Positions 44,306 through 54,979 of a DNA stretch of 64,000 bases are shown in pieces; position 1 is the stretch's first letter, and every line of letters starts with the position of its first letter. Both the position numbers and the translations under genes were made by a program. Under the pieces are notes generated by a model, which was not told the origin of the DNA, ran no database searches, and saw nothing but the letters and a program-made list of their open reading frames with translations. The stretch is from Symbiodinium natans (lineage: Eukaryota; Sar; Dinophyceae; Suessiales; Symbiodiniaceae), in the NCBI GenBank assembly GCA_905221605.1, contig CAJNDS010000691.1, positions 670,697-734,696 of the forward strand. Direction: 5' to 3'.

Positions 44306-46826
44306 GAGTCGGCCTTGCAGCTCAAGGAAGATGAGACGGAAGAGGAGCGCATCTTGCGAATTGCTCACAACATGTACATGAAGTTCAGTCGGAGCGTCAA
44401 GAGAAACTTGCAAGCAGTAGCCCCCAAAGTCCAACCGCATATAGTCGATACAACCGATATGTATACTGTGTAATACCCTGCTCTGCAATTCCAATCAAAG
44501 GCAAGGCCTGTCCTCAAGAAGTTCTGGATGCCATGGCCAAATCCAAGAATGGCGGCCCCTTGCCTGGGATAGTGTAGCTTCAAGGATTAGAGTTTCGTCC
44601 CAGACACACAGTGTAGCAGTCCCCGCCGTAACAAGGGCTTAGGGTTTAGGGTTGAGGTTTTGTTGTGGGGTTAGGGTTTTGGGTTTAGGGGTCTTTATAA
44701 GGCCTATATAGGGCTTATATAGAGGGGCTGTAGGGGTTGTAAGGGGTTTGCGCTGCTGATCCTAAGAATATTGGTTTCTATGTACGGCGTTGGAAACCCA
44801 TTTTTGTTATATATTACCTGCAACATTTGGTCCAATATTTCTGTATGCTTCAGCTTTTGATCTACTGCACATGTACTACAGTCATCAGGCTCGGGCACAA
44901 GACTAGAGGATCTGTTCGTCGAGTACCTCCGCTGTGGTGGTGTGTGGCTTGAGTCAAAGCTGGTGGTTCGGGCAACCAGCTCAAAGTCAAAGCTGGTCGA
45001 AGGAATCGAATCCTACATTCGATACCAAGACCTTCGAAAGAAGGAGGGGGCCGTGGCAGCAAGGATTATCAGAAACGAGAAAAGGGCACTACAGGAGGAG
45101 CTCGACAAGAATCCGGACGATTCTGTGCTTCCCTATATCCTAGCCCACCCCGACATGCCGGGGTCGGAGGACAGACGTAGGGCAATCAATGTAGGGGGTC
45201 TAATCTGCCCTGCTACCATATACCTGGAAGGACTGGGAGCTTCTGAGGATATTTGAGTCGGCAAAAATTACGCGTTCAGACTTGAGCAAGAGTGAAGCAA
45301 CCGTCACGGCCGAGCTGGACTTGGACGGGGCACAGACGCGAGCCCTGCTGTTTCTAGGCTAAAATAGGTGTGAAAAAACGCCTATGTAAATGTGTGGCTC
45401 TTGCTTCAATTGCAGGCCAAGAGCTATGAACCTTGGAGGCCAGCCTGGGTCATTGCCTGTGTCGGCTTCCAACGCCATCACTGCTTCCGACACAACACCC
45501 AACTAAACCCTAAACCCTAAACCCTAAACCTGCGATCCCAGAGGAGGTCTGCTAGGTGGGTGGTAAAAAAAACACTAAACCCTTGACCCGGAACCCTTGA
45601 CCCTTGAACCCAAGCAGCTACGCAGCTTGGAGGCCAGCCTGGGTCTTTGCCTGCGTCTGTCTCCGGCATCAGTGGTTCCGCAGCCTTGCCGGTGCCGGCT
45701 GGGCTTAGGACGTTAGGCTCAGTAGAGGACATGGAAAAGCATGCTGAAGAGCTGAAGAAGATGCGGAAGTCAGGGAAAGGTGGCTTTGCAACCCAAGTCC
45801 GTGGCAAAGCTAAAGTGGTGGAAGACAAGTTTAAAGAGATCCAGGATCTTAAAGACAAGCTTGCTGAGAAGCCCCCGCATTTGTAGCTTGGTTGTACTGG
45901 TATGCGTACCTGTACTAGGTCTAGAAGCAGATATCCGGATCCAGCAGGGTTTAGGGTATGGGGTTAGTTTATAGGGTCTATGGGGCTCATAGGGCTCACA
46001 GGCCTGGGGAAGTTTTAGGTTTACGGGTTCAGGATTTATGGCTTCGGTTGGCACGGACGAGTTGAAGGTTAAAGGCTTGCAGACTTAGCCTTTTGAGGGT
46101 TTAGGGTTGAGGGTTTGGGGCTTAGGTTTAGGGTTTACTTGGAGGTTGAGGGTACTTAAACCCAATGACATTTGACCCATACCGGCCCATTCTTTTGAGT
46201 GAAGCCTTCCTATCCAAATCCGAATTGAGCCCAACACCCTATATATGTGAAAGGTCCGAGCCGCTGCGCAACGGCTACGATGCTGAGCTCGATCTCCACA
46301 AGAATGCCTTGGCTTCTGCGTTGGAGAAGCTGCAGGCGTTAGGGGTGGCTTAGGGTTTTGCTTGTGAGGGTTGGGTCACAAACCCCTAAACCCTAAACCC
46401 TTGGATTCTTTCATGGGCTATAGGGTTTTCAGGAGTCTGTGTAATTGGGAGCGGATGGTTCTGTGACTTGGTGTCCCCCACCCTTTTTCTGAACCAATCA
46501 TGTACAAATCCTCACCTGTGCACGTGTGCCCTTGAACGAGGAGGACAACTTGGAGGACCCAGAGGAGCAGCAACTGCGCCTGGATGCATTGGTCGAGAAC
46601 ATGAAGAGGTACTCAGATGCTGTGAGCATGATCAAGAAGAAGGTTGTGCCCTGGCTCTGCTCAAGAAGCTACCGTGTGTGTGTGTGTAGGTGCAGCTGGC
46701 CAGATTGCTTGGGCTAGCGCTGTGTCCCTGTCTGAGGCTGAGCCAAAGCCCAAAGCCGAAGCGAAAACGAAGGCGGCAGCCAAAGGTAAGGCGAAGGCAA
46801 AAGCAAAGCGAGCAGCAAAGAAGTGA
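44306..46826 (+). CDS. 3' half of a dinoflagellate-type gene, unknown function
   Basis: Exons are 44306-44402 (EEERILRIAHNMYMKFSRSV), 44501-44571 (ACPQEVLDAMAKSKNGGPLP), 44882-45169 (RLEDLFVEYLRCGGVWLESK; charged helices) and 45231-45362 (DWELLRIFESAKITRSDLS). Then come about 45610-45895 (VEDMEKHAEELKKMRKSGKG), 46254-46340 (AELDLHKNALASALEKLQAL), about 46538-46650 (LDALVENMKRYSDAVSMIKK) and 46690-46826, a lysine/alanine tail ending TGA. The first four join in phase with GA, GT and GA donors. The order small conserved block, long linker, helical block and KAKAKRAAKK tail matches, from memory, abundant Symbiodiniaceae proteins of unknown function. It is likely nucleic-acid associated, by charge only. 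Confidence 0.6.
45421..45650 (+). repeat. Partial exon duplication around a CCCTAAA insert
   Basis: CTTGGAGGCCAGCCTGGGTC occurs at 45431-45450 and again at 45629-45648, followed each time by a closely related stretch (TTGCCTGTGTCGGC / TTGCCTGCGTCTGT). Between them lie CCCTAAA heptamers (45503-45525). The first copy has a stop soon after; the second continues open into the long exon. Confidence 0.75.
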
Positions 46827-47454
46827 TCCGGAGCACATTTTGTGCACACGATGTGGTGGTCGGTTGTACAGGATGGCTGCTAGTGCCCTTAGTGTGCTGG
46901 AGTATACGCACAGATCGATCACGAATCGTGCGTTGCCAGGCAAGGTGCTTGCAGATTACATGCATCCTAGCTAACTGCAACGTGAATGTCACAACCGGCT
47001 TTCGACATCGAAATAGAGTTAGGGGCTGGCAACGTGTGATCGGAGAGTGGGCCCAATGGGGGGCTTGACTCGTGTGCCTCAGTGATGGGTACAGTGTGGC
47101 CTTCTTGTGCACGTTTTGAGACCAGCAACGCGGGCTGAACCTGCGTACAATCTTTTCCCTTGATCACGGCCACAGTGGCCAACATGATCTCCTGAAAGCT
47201 ATCGTCAGCTATCTAGTACCGTGTCGGTTCGAAGGGTGCCGGCTTCCGTGCAGTTCAAAATGGCGTGTGGCATATGATCTTGTGCTTCCACATGCGCAAA
47301 GGCAGCTACATTCGAAGTCGAGACCTGGAGTCATGTCTCTATACGCGCAGGCACTCACAAAGATATGGGCCCTCTCTGTCGACATGTCCTCAAATGTACT
47401 GGCAAAGGCGCCTCCAGGCTGAATGAACCCAAACCCTAAACCCTAAACCCCAAG
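46827..47454. other. Stretch between two genes
   Basis: Unique sequence after the TGA at 46824. Frames on both strands (46714-47185) overlap and show no pattern. A short CCCTAAA tract at 47430-47450 precedes the next exon. Confidence 0.4.
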
Positions 47455-47610
47455 TCCTTGCAAACTCCAAGCTCCCAAACTATTCCGCCAATGTTGCCAT
47501 GAAGCTGCTCCCAGCCACTCCAGAAGTTGCCACTCTAGCCCAGGACCTGAGCTTTGTTGGAGCGGTGCAGATGCTGCAAGAGGGCCACAAGGACAGGAGA
47601 CAACCTACAA
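47455..47610 (+). CDS. Probable exon, possibly 5' part of the next gene
   Basis: After CCCTAAACCCCAAG the frame reads LANSKLPNYSANVAMKLLPA and EVATLAQDLSFVGAVQMLQ. It leaves near CACAAG|GACAGG (GA donor) or slightly later. No stop occurs until 47636. It may be upstream of the transposase-like gene at 47792. Confidence 0.5.
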
Positions 47611-47791
47611 ACCCTGCACCGGACCCTGTACCGTGAAATCATAAAAACAATGCTTTAAAGCCTAGAAGTGCTTGTACTGACCTTTACAGTTCCTAGCTAA
47701 CTTCCCTTTTACCAGGCGCACAAATATGAGTGCTATAACCCGAACGCCCTGAACCCCACAATAGTCCAAAGCTATCGATAATGCTGGACAG

Positions 47792-50700
47792 GAGGTGCGT
47801 GCAAAGGGTGGATCTCTGTGCAGCTTGGGGGAAAAGCTTCGATGCGCGGGATCGGACGGCAAATGGTCGTCGAACATGGAACGAGATTGTCTCCGGGCAC
47901 TGACTTCTTCGTTGGGCTCGGATGCCATGCTGAACTAGCCATGCATGTACAATGGTGCAGTGCTTGCAATTGTACTAAGTCATTTTTCTTTCCAGGGAAT
48001 GCTACCATGCAAACTTAAAGGTTCCAATATCCGATGTTTTGGTCCCGATGAAAAAATCTGTGATGGATGACACCGTGATCGAGCGGCCACTCTGGTGTTG
48101 AATCGGGCCCTGGGTTTTAGGGTTTTATTTTTTCGCAGGGGCACGGGTAGGGCAGCTAGGTTTCCAGAATCCGGAGCTCCACACCTCTGGCCTGTTAGGA
48201 AACTCCCTGTCGTTCTGCCTCACCACCTTCTACAGTATCTGCATGAAAAGGGAATTGCAGATGATGTCTTCGATGAGGAGAAGACCCGTGCATACTGGCG
48301 CCATGTGGTGTCAAACACAGACTGGGGTGCAAGCCACCCTTGTGCTACATCCCCCAACTTGACCGTTCCTTTGTTCATTTATGGAGATGATGTCAAATTC
48401 AACACCTTGGAAAAATTGACGTGCGTGTACCTGGGATTCATACTGTCCGACAAGAAATGCCTTTCTATGCGAACACACCACCCCATGTTCATCGTTCGCG
48501 AGGCTCGGGCCTCGGGCTCTTTCTTACATGACCATGCAACCGAATTCCTAGCTAGCACTTTGTGGTACAAGCCCTGCCATCTTATAAGATTAAACCCTTG
48601 GAGGTGCTGAGCTGCGGTGCTGCTACCGTGCAGGCCTACCTGAAGCCGGTGCCCTTGAATGCATCTAACAGCTAGTGTCTGAATAACCATTATAACCATA
48701 CAGGTTCCAGTGCAAAACCCTATATGCCTCACCCTACCCAAAAGCCAAATAAATTAGGCCCCAACCTGTGCTTTCATTGCAAGGTAGTCGCCTCGCTGAA
48801 CGTGGCGCTGCGTGGTTTCGCTCCAGAGATGCCAATCCTTCAAGATGGTGTGTGCAATGACTTGGACCCGCCATGCAGCAACCGACCATTGGTGGTCAAG
48901 AATGACAGTATGCTCCAGTTTGCCTTGTGTGAGGCACGAGCAGATTGGAAGTTTTTCAAGGCAGGATGCTATAATCGATATCAACAGCCTTTCATCCCCA
49001 GACCCCAGGGAGGATCCACAAAGTAGATCCCTGAAGGGTTCCTAAGAATGACCCATAGAGGACTAGGGTACTATTTGGGGGATCCATATAGTGCCTACTT
49101 TTTGGATTCTTTCGGAGGTCTGGGTTAATATTACGGTTTAGGGTTTAGGGTCAGGGGCTAGGGTCTAGGGTTTCTTGCGAACAAATATGTGTATTGTGAT
49201 CATGATTGGCAGGAGTGGTTTGGGCTACGCACCGGCTGGAATTCCCGGCAACTATGCCATCACTGTTTCGTAGATCAGAATAATCCGTTCGAGGTACCGT
49301 CTGTGCTCCACAATCGACCCCGCCGCAGTATGCAGAACTTCGCAGACGAATGCGTGCAGCAGCTGCCTCCGGTTCGTGAGAGAAGTTTCTTTGCAGCACA
49401 GGCCTAGGGGGCTCTAGTCTCTTTTTGCTGGTTTCGGTTTTGAGGCTACATGCTGGAGATTGTGGGCTTCAAGCACACAATGATGCGGTGGTGCTCTCTC
49501 CACAGCATCAACTTGGGAGTCCTTGTTTGGGCCTGTGGTGGATGTTTGGAGATGCTACTGCAGGAGGCTACTGCAAACCAGTTGTTTAATTTTGTATAGC
49601 ATTTTTTTTGTTTTGGGAAGTAGTTGAATCCTCTGCAGGGCATTTGGCATGGACAGTCGAAAGCCGCGAAGCTGAAGTCTGCCTATGTCGATTTTTGCCA
49701 GTGGGCTGCCGAACACAAGATCGTGTGCCTGTGATCGATTATATTCAGAGACGTTCTAGTTTACAACCCTAAACCTGAAGCCCGAAACCCTAATAAGCCC
49801 TAACGTGTGGTCCAATTCTAAGTGTCCAATATTGCAAGGCATTCCCAGCCGCTCTTCCAGCCGAAACACCTTCGGGGGCAGGCTGGTGTCGAGCTCGCCG
49901 CGAAGGCTTACAATGTGCCTGAGCTGGCAGGGGTATCGGCCTTCAGGTTCCACGGTTTAAGGGTTTAGGGTTTAGGGTTTTGGGTTTAGGGTTTAGGGTT
50001 TAGATTTGTATAGGGCCATATGGTGTTGAGCTACTGCAGGCTCGTGTGGTGACGAGCTGGTTAGCAGACCTCGTGACAAGTCTGATCCACCTGGAAGCCT
50101 ATGACAACATGGAGAACTTGGTCCGCTTGGCGCAGTGTATGTTGCTGGTCTGATGTCGGGTGGGTGGCACTCCGTATAGGGTTTGCTGGTTTGACATTTC
50201 ATGGAACATGTCGAGTTCCCGAGGCACTTTCTCTCAGAACTGATGAACACAGTGGAGTGTGCCCCACGCTACTTGGATGACACCCACATCGAGGCTCTCA
50301 ACTATTGCGCAAATGCTGCGTTGGCAGCCTATGGCATTCTGGGGGCGCAATGCGTGGCCATGGGTGATGGGCTTCCACTATTTCAGGTCCGCCCGAAGCT
50401 GCATGTACCCTGGCTAGGGCTTCTAAGCTTGGGTAGGCTTCTGCTAGGAATCCTAGACAGATGCTCAAAATTGGCAGCTGAGGCGTACCAGGAATTGGTA
50501 CACTTCGCCAGCACAGAGCGTCACCAATCTGACTTCGGTTTGAGGGTTTGGGTGTAGGGTTTAGGTTTAGGGGTGTTTGGGGTTCCGGGTTTAGATGTTA
50601 CTGCGAATATTTCAGTTCTGCCTGCTCAGGAATCAATTTTCGCTTTTATCATACGTTTGTGTCGGAGGACATGAACGGCCGACTTGTGAGTGACTTGACC

Positions 50701-50926
50701 GATTGCTCTCGGTTGAATCCCCCCAGAAATTGCAAACCTTCACTCCATCCACATGATCCCTAAACCTTATGCCCTAAGCCCTAAGCCCTATTTTATAAAG
50801 CCCAAAGGCCTAAACCCTACACCCTAACAAGTTAAATCCCCAAACCTGTGCAGCCAAGATATTGCGAGCAGAGTCCACGCCCGGGCGTTGGAGCGAAGCA
50901 CGCTGCGGCGCTACTATCTTTGGTGA
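47792..50926 (+). CDS. Transposase-like dinoflagellate family protein
   Basis: I predict exons 47792-47910, 47996-48094, 48160-48502, 48784-48960, 49213-49353, 49459-49566, 49639-49724, 49839-49914, 50040-50140, 50224-50404, perhaps about 50456-50516, 50630-50687 and 50854-50926 (TGA 50924). Joins up to 50404 keep phase, with GT and GC donors; the last intron uses a GA donor. Key segments are RKLPVVLPHHLLQYLHEKG, TVPLFIYGDDVKFNTLEKL, LCEARADWKFFK, RQLCHHC, MMRWCSLHSINLG, VELAAKAYN, RVVTSWLAD and FYHTFVSEDMNGRLV. Length is about 520 aa or more. The order of an Asp-containing strand, then LGDWK/CxxC-like and WCSLHxxNLG blocks, suggests a DDE-type transposase relative (Plavaka/KDZ-like), from pattern memory only. 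The family is common in dinoflagellates. Confidence 0.6.
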
Positions 50927-52050
50927 CGTGGCAGACATACCCCAACCAATTTGGAAGGTTTAGCTCTGGATGAGAGAGACTGCCTCGAAAGACCCCCCCA
51001 CCCAGGCCTATACTATAATCCCTTGAACACCAGACTCAGGATAAGTCTAGTTCTGTTGGGGGGGGTTTCAGTCTGAAGGTTCCTTGTCTGTGTTATTAAA
51101 CTTCTGGTCTTTTTAGGTCTCAGGATTTCGTGTGTGATCTTGGCTGCCAGCTGCTAGGGTTCATTTTACAGGTCGAGGGTTTGGGGTGTGTTGTCCAGAA
51201 ACCCCCTACAACCCCCAAAGGCCCCAAACCTGCCTCAACCCAAGTACTAATAAGGGTCCATGTACCTATATAGCACACTGGTGCCTTAAAGGGGTCCTCC
51301 GTATTGTGCTATCATCTAATTAAACTCCCAAGCCCTGGGATCCCAAAGCCCAAAGCAGGTCTTAGTGTGTTTCCAGCCCGAACTGGTTTAGGGTGGGTAA
51401 GTAATATATATAGACATCTATATATATATATATATACAAATATATATATATATATATATATATACGTGTCGATATATATATATATATATATAGGGTTTAG
51501 GGTGTAGGTTTTGGTGGGCTTTAGACCTGATGTCAGGCCGGGTTGCGGCTCTGCAGGGCTGTGGGCCCTCTCGGCGACTGTAGAGCCAGGCTCTGAAAAC
51601 ACCCCTGAAAGCAAAAACACATCCCTAAACCCTAAACCCCAAACCCTAAACCCCAATCCCTAAACCCCCAACCCTAAATCCTCCACAAGTATATACGGTT
51701 CTAGGGGGGGTACTCTTCCCTCTTGAAGGCCCTTGAAAGTTCGAACTGGCAAAACCCAGACCATGAACCAGTACTAGCTCAAAGCAATATTCGCAACCTT
51801 AAACCCTATGCCCTAAACCCTTAAACCTTAAACCACCCTAACCTAGATTCAAGTTCAAGATGCTTCGGGTTTAGTGTGTGGTGTTTAGGGGAACCCTAAA
51901 CCCCAAACCCTAAACCCTACAGCACCTTGAGCTACCCCTGCAGCGTAATCCGAAAGCTAAACCCATATGACAAGGCCCAGATCTTGCTTGAACAGGAGTT
52001 TAGGATTGAGGTTTTAGGGTGTAGGGTTTCGGGTGGTGGAGCGGTCTAAG
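50927..52050. other. Spacer with telomeric and AT repeats
   Basis: It holds C- and G-runs at 50994 and 51057, (TA)n blocks at 51404-51492, TTTAGGG/TGTAGGG just after them, and CCCTAAA repeats at 51625-51680, 51800-51840 and 51893-51920. No secure exon is seen. A duplicated GGGTGCAGC(A)AA(A/T)CACACTTGCC block lies just beyond, at 52255-52320. Confidence 0.5.
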
Positions 52051-52102
52051 GCTCATCGCCGACCACTGTGGGTCTGATGATGAGGGCAGTGATGGGATGG
52101 AT
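52051..52102 (+). CDS. Short acidic exon
   Basis: After GGTCTAAG the frame gives LIADHCGSDDEGSDGMD and meets a consensus donor |GTGAGTACG at 52103. It is small but has clean boundaries. The family is unknown. Confidence 0.45.
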
Positions 52103-52806
52103 GTGAGTACGGCCTAGCTGCCTGACAACTAGAACACAGCTCAGCTAGCCGCAAAGTCCAAAACCCCGAACCTCCAAATGTGGCAGAGCCCGAGCTCGCA
52201 TGCACTCAATTGGCGCACCGCGGTACTGACTGCGCAGTGCCAGGGGAAGAAAAGGGTGCAGCAAACACACTTGCCGTGAATCCGGAAAGGGTGCAGCAAT
52301 CACACTTGCCGTGAATCCGGGACCTATTCCCCCAACAAAAACCAGGCACAGAGTCTAATTTTGTCGACGTCTGGTGGTTGGAGGGTGTTTGCTGTTGGGC
52401 GTCTATTTTTTTTATATACGCCTGCAAAAAATCATTTGTAACTGGGTTTACAACCTTTGGAATACGATTGTCAAAAGTACTTTAAATGGGACACATGCAC
52501 GTCGGCCAACTTTGCTTTGGACAACTTTGCCTGCCTTTGCAGGCATGGCTTTTGAGGCATATACAGCAACCATTTTTGGCTCTTGCAATTTTCCCGAGCG
52601 GACACATTTGTCCCTGCAGGCCACATTGTCTCAGAGGCTACTTGGGTCTCGTCTTATATAACTCTGCTATACCTGGATTGCAAGTCTTCTCTCAGAACAC
52701 ACACCCGACCCTTTGGGTAAACCCTAAACCCTAAACCCTAAACCCTAAACCCTAAACCCTAAACCCTAAACCCTAAACCAACCCTTTCTTAAGCCGAACA
52801 CCCCAG
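52103..52806. other. Intron-like stretch
   Basis: It includes a roughly 35-bp tandem duplication at 52252-52320. Open frames at 52374-52734 on + (the latter running into CCCTAAA) are not supported. CCCTAAA heptamers at 52719-52780 precede the next exon. Confidence 0.4.
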
Positions 52807-52884
52807 ACACCCGTCGCCTGAGGCACCCGACAACGCCATCGTAACCCCGCAAGGTCGCACGGACCAAATTCCCAAAGAGCGGGA
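52807..52884 (+). CDS. Internal exon, unknown protein
   Basis: After AACACCCCAG the frame gives HPSPEAPDNAIVTPQGRTDQ, then IPKERE. A GT donor overlaps the telomeric repeat (CGGGA|GTTTAGGG), or a GA donor lies three bases earlier. CCCTAAA precedes and TTTAGGG then TTTTAGGG follow. The family is not recognised. Confidence 0.5.
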
Positions 52885-53110
52885 GTTTAGGGTTTAGGGT
52901 TTGGGGTTTAGGGTTTAGGGGTTTAGGGTTTAGGGTTTTAGGGTTTTAGGGTTTTAGGGTTTTAGGGTTTTAGGGTTTTAGGGTTTTAAGGTTTTAGGGT
53001 TTTAGGGTTTTAGGGTTTTAAGGTTTTAGGGTTTTAGGGTTTTAGGGTTTTAGGGTTTTAGGGTTTTAGGGTTTGGGGTTTGGGGTTTAGGCTTAGGATT
53101 TAGGGTTTAG
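52885..53110. repeat. TTTAGGG tract and second TTTTAGGG octamer array
   Basis: After four heptamers, about 17 TTTTAGGG octamers (with two TTTTAAGG variants) run to 53070, then return to TTTGGGG/TTTAGGG. It matches the array in the SUKH gene intron at 6575-6838. Confidence 0.9.
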
Positions 53111-53136
53111 GTTTAGGTTTATAGGGGGGATACCTG

Positions 53137-53254
53137 GAGGTTCATGGGTAGTTAGAAGTTGGGGCTTATACGTAAGGTAGGTCTAGTTGTAACTGGTTAT
53201 AACCTGCTTTGGGACACTTATAACCCTGCATAGAACTACCCGTGAACCTTTCAG
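53137..53254. mobile_element. Family 6 inverted-repeat element ending in CAG
   Basis: GAGGTTCATGGGTAGTT pairs with AACTACCCGTGAACCT, around AACTGGTTATAACC. It ends CTTTCAG| directly before the small exon at 53255, so the element right end seems to serve as the acceptor. Related half-copies lie at about 11895-11966 and 22500-22552. Confidence 0.7.
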
Positions 53255-53294
53255 TCGGCTGTGGTAGAGATCAACGAGTTGGGCTTTCAGTATG
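53255..53294 (+). CDS. 40-nt exon next to an element
   Basis: It reads SAVVEINELGFQY between the element-derived acceptor CTTTCAG and a donor |GTCTTTCGG. It is short, so confidence rests on the clean boundaries and composition. Confidence 0.4.
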
Positions 53295-53409
53295 GTCTTT
53301 CGGTTTAAGTCTCATAGGGTTTGGGTCAATATGTCTGCAAAAAGACATTGGAGAAGACCTTGTAAACCCTAAACCCTAAACCCTGGCAAGTCTCTGTTTG
53401 CCCTTTCAG

Positions 53410-53785
53410 GTTCCTCGGTACATTCGACACGTAGGGACAGGTTCATCCGAGGGTCGGTGTATGGACCGGCATTTTCGGTGTGAACTTCGCTGCGTTCATA
53501 CTGCAGCAACCTCCTTGGGGACCAAGCGAAGCCTATAAGGGTTTATGGTTCATATACCCTAACCGGGAGTATAGTAGTATAGGGTATATAACCCCTATTT
53601 TGAGAGTTGTTTCTGCACCCCAAAGTTAGGTTTTGAGCAGGTAACCAGGTGGCCTAAATCTTGTCGAGTGCCCGAACTTCTGTGACCTGAACTGGGATGC
53701 AGTTGAGAAACTGAAAGAAATACCTTGCCACAACAGCGCGGATAGATGCAGTAGACTAGCGGAAGAGATGGTTTCCTTGTTTTAA
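53410..53785 (+). CDS. Two exons around a family 7 element
   Basis: Exon 53441-53530 (after GGGACAG) reads RVGVWTGIFGVNFAAFILQQ and leaves by a GC donor (AGCGAA|GCCTATAAGG) exactly where a family 7 element begins. After the element, 53629-53700 can continue as LGFEQVTRWPKSCRVPEL to a stop. An alternative later frame (NFCDLNWDAVEKLKEI, 53649-53785) is also open. More than one frame is plausible, so exact products are uncertain. Confidence 0.4.
53531..53600. mobile_element. Family 7 element
   Basis: It contains AAGGGTTTATGGTTCATATA, then AGTATAGTAGTATAGGG, as in the three copies at 15490-15726. Its left end coincides with a GC donor. Confidence 0.6.
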
Positions 53786-53956
53786 GGCAACATACTTTAA
53801 GTCTTGAAACGAAGAGGGAAGCGCTATAGAGGACTCCCAATGGACCCACATTCCCTTTCGGGGGTTTTAGGGTTCAGGGTTTGGAGTTCTCGCAACCCTA
53901 AACCCTGAACTCCAAACACTGAACCCTCAACCCGTTTCTTTGTTTTGCTTATTCTG

Positions 53957-54075
53957 CTAGGATGCCCAGTAGTACCCTTATTCCCTTTTTGGTAGGTTTA
54001 GGTCAGGTTCCCTTGTAAATCCCTTTTAAGCAAAAAAGGGCACCCTTTTTCATCCTAGGTTACTGGGGAACCTAG
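53957..54075. mobile_element. Family 5 inverted-repeat element
   Basis: TAGGATGCCCAGTAGTACCC pairs with TAGGTTACTGGGGAACCTAG in part, with internal AAAAAAGGGCACCC. It matches the 23418 copy in order and length. Confidence 0.65.
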
Positions 54076-54094
54076 TCTGGGGCGCAGGGTTCAG

Positions 54095-54148
54095 TGATCG
54101 GCCCGGTCGGGGAGCCCCACATCCCAAGAACACCCTGGTGCTTCCGAC
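54095..54148 (+). CDS. Short exon
   Basis: After GGGTTCAG the frame reads IGPVGEPHIPRTPWCFR and ends at |GTTTTAGGG, a telomere-type donor. The family is unknown. Confidence 0.4.
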
Positions 54149-54560
54149 GTTTTAGGGCCTGAAGGGGCAGGGTTTGGACAAGGGAACCAATGGACTTCAA
54201 GGGTTTAGGGTTTAGGGTTTAGGGTTTAGGGTTTAGGGTTTAGGTTGTCGGGCTTCAACGTTTATGGGTTTCAATTTGGGCTCCGCTGAGAACTATCAAT
54301 TTTGTTCAGCATCTGTCAGCCCACTTCGTGCTTCATGCCCTGAACGGTAAAACCCCAAGCCCCAATTCGGTTTCTGGAAGTTTTCGAGACCTCAAGCCTA
54401 CCCTGACACCCCAAAGCCCTGAAACCCTGAAACCTTTCAAACTCTAAACCCTAAACCCTGAAACCCTAAAAGCCCTGAACCCCTCAGCCCTAAACCCTAA
54501 ACCCCTAAAAACCCCAGAGCCCGAGAATCCTAAACCCTATATACAGACCTGAAGCCCCAG

Positions 54561-54626
54561 GAGTTTGCGCTGGGCTTGCACCTACCGGAGCTACGCGGTG
54601 GAGCCACTCCGTGCCTCACCAGGAGG
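54561..54626 (+). CDS. 66-nt internal exon
   Basis: It reads EFALGLHLPELRGGATPCLT between GAAGCCCCAG and |GTTGAGGGTTGAGGG, in phase 0 throughout. CCCTAAA-type repeats precede it and TTTAGGG-type repeats follow. Confidence 0.5.
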
Positions 54627-54979
54627 GTTGAGGGTTGAGGGTTTAGGGTTTAGGGTTTGCACCCTAAGGCCCCTAAGGCTCCCAAGGCCCCCGAAGACCC
54701 TACACCCCAAAGCCCCAACAAACCCGAATTCCGGTAGGACATGTTAGCTCCCCCCCAAAGTCCGTGGCACGCCCGGAAGCGCATGAGAGCCCAGATACCT
54801 CCTTATTTAAGGGAAACAGACGCCCTTGGAGCAAAGGGGCCCCTTACATTGCGAAGTGCGGAATACAGTTTTTGAGCTACCATATTATATGTTTAGATAT
54901 ATATACATATATGCTCGCCCCCCCCCCCATGATCCACACATTTGGCCTCGGGAAGGGGGTTTTGGCAGGGGGGGCGGAC

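Noticed and set aside
48376-48400. YGDD as a reverse transcriptase active site
   Set aside because: No other RT blocks (e.g. fingers or palm motifs) surround it, and the neighbouring blocks fit the DDE-transposase-like family better.
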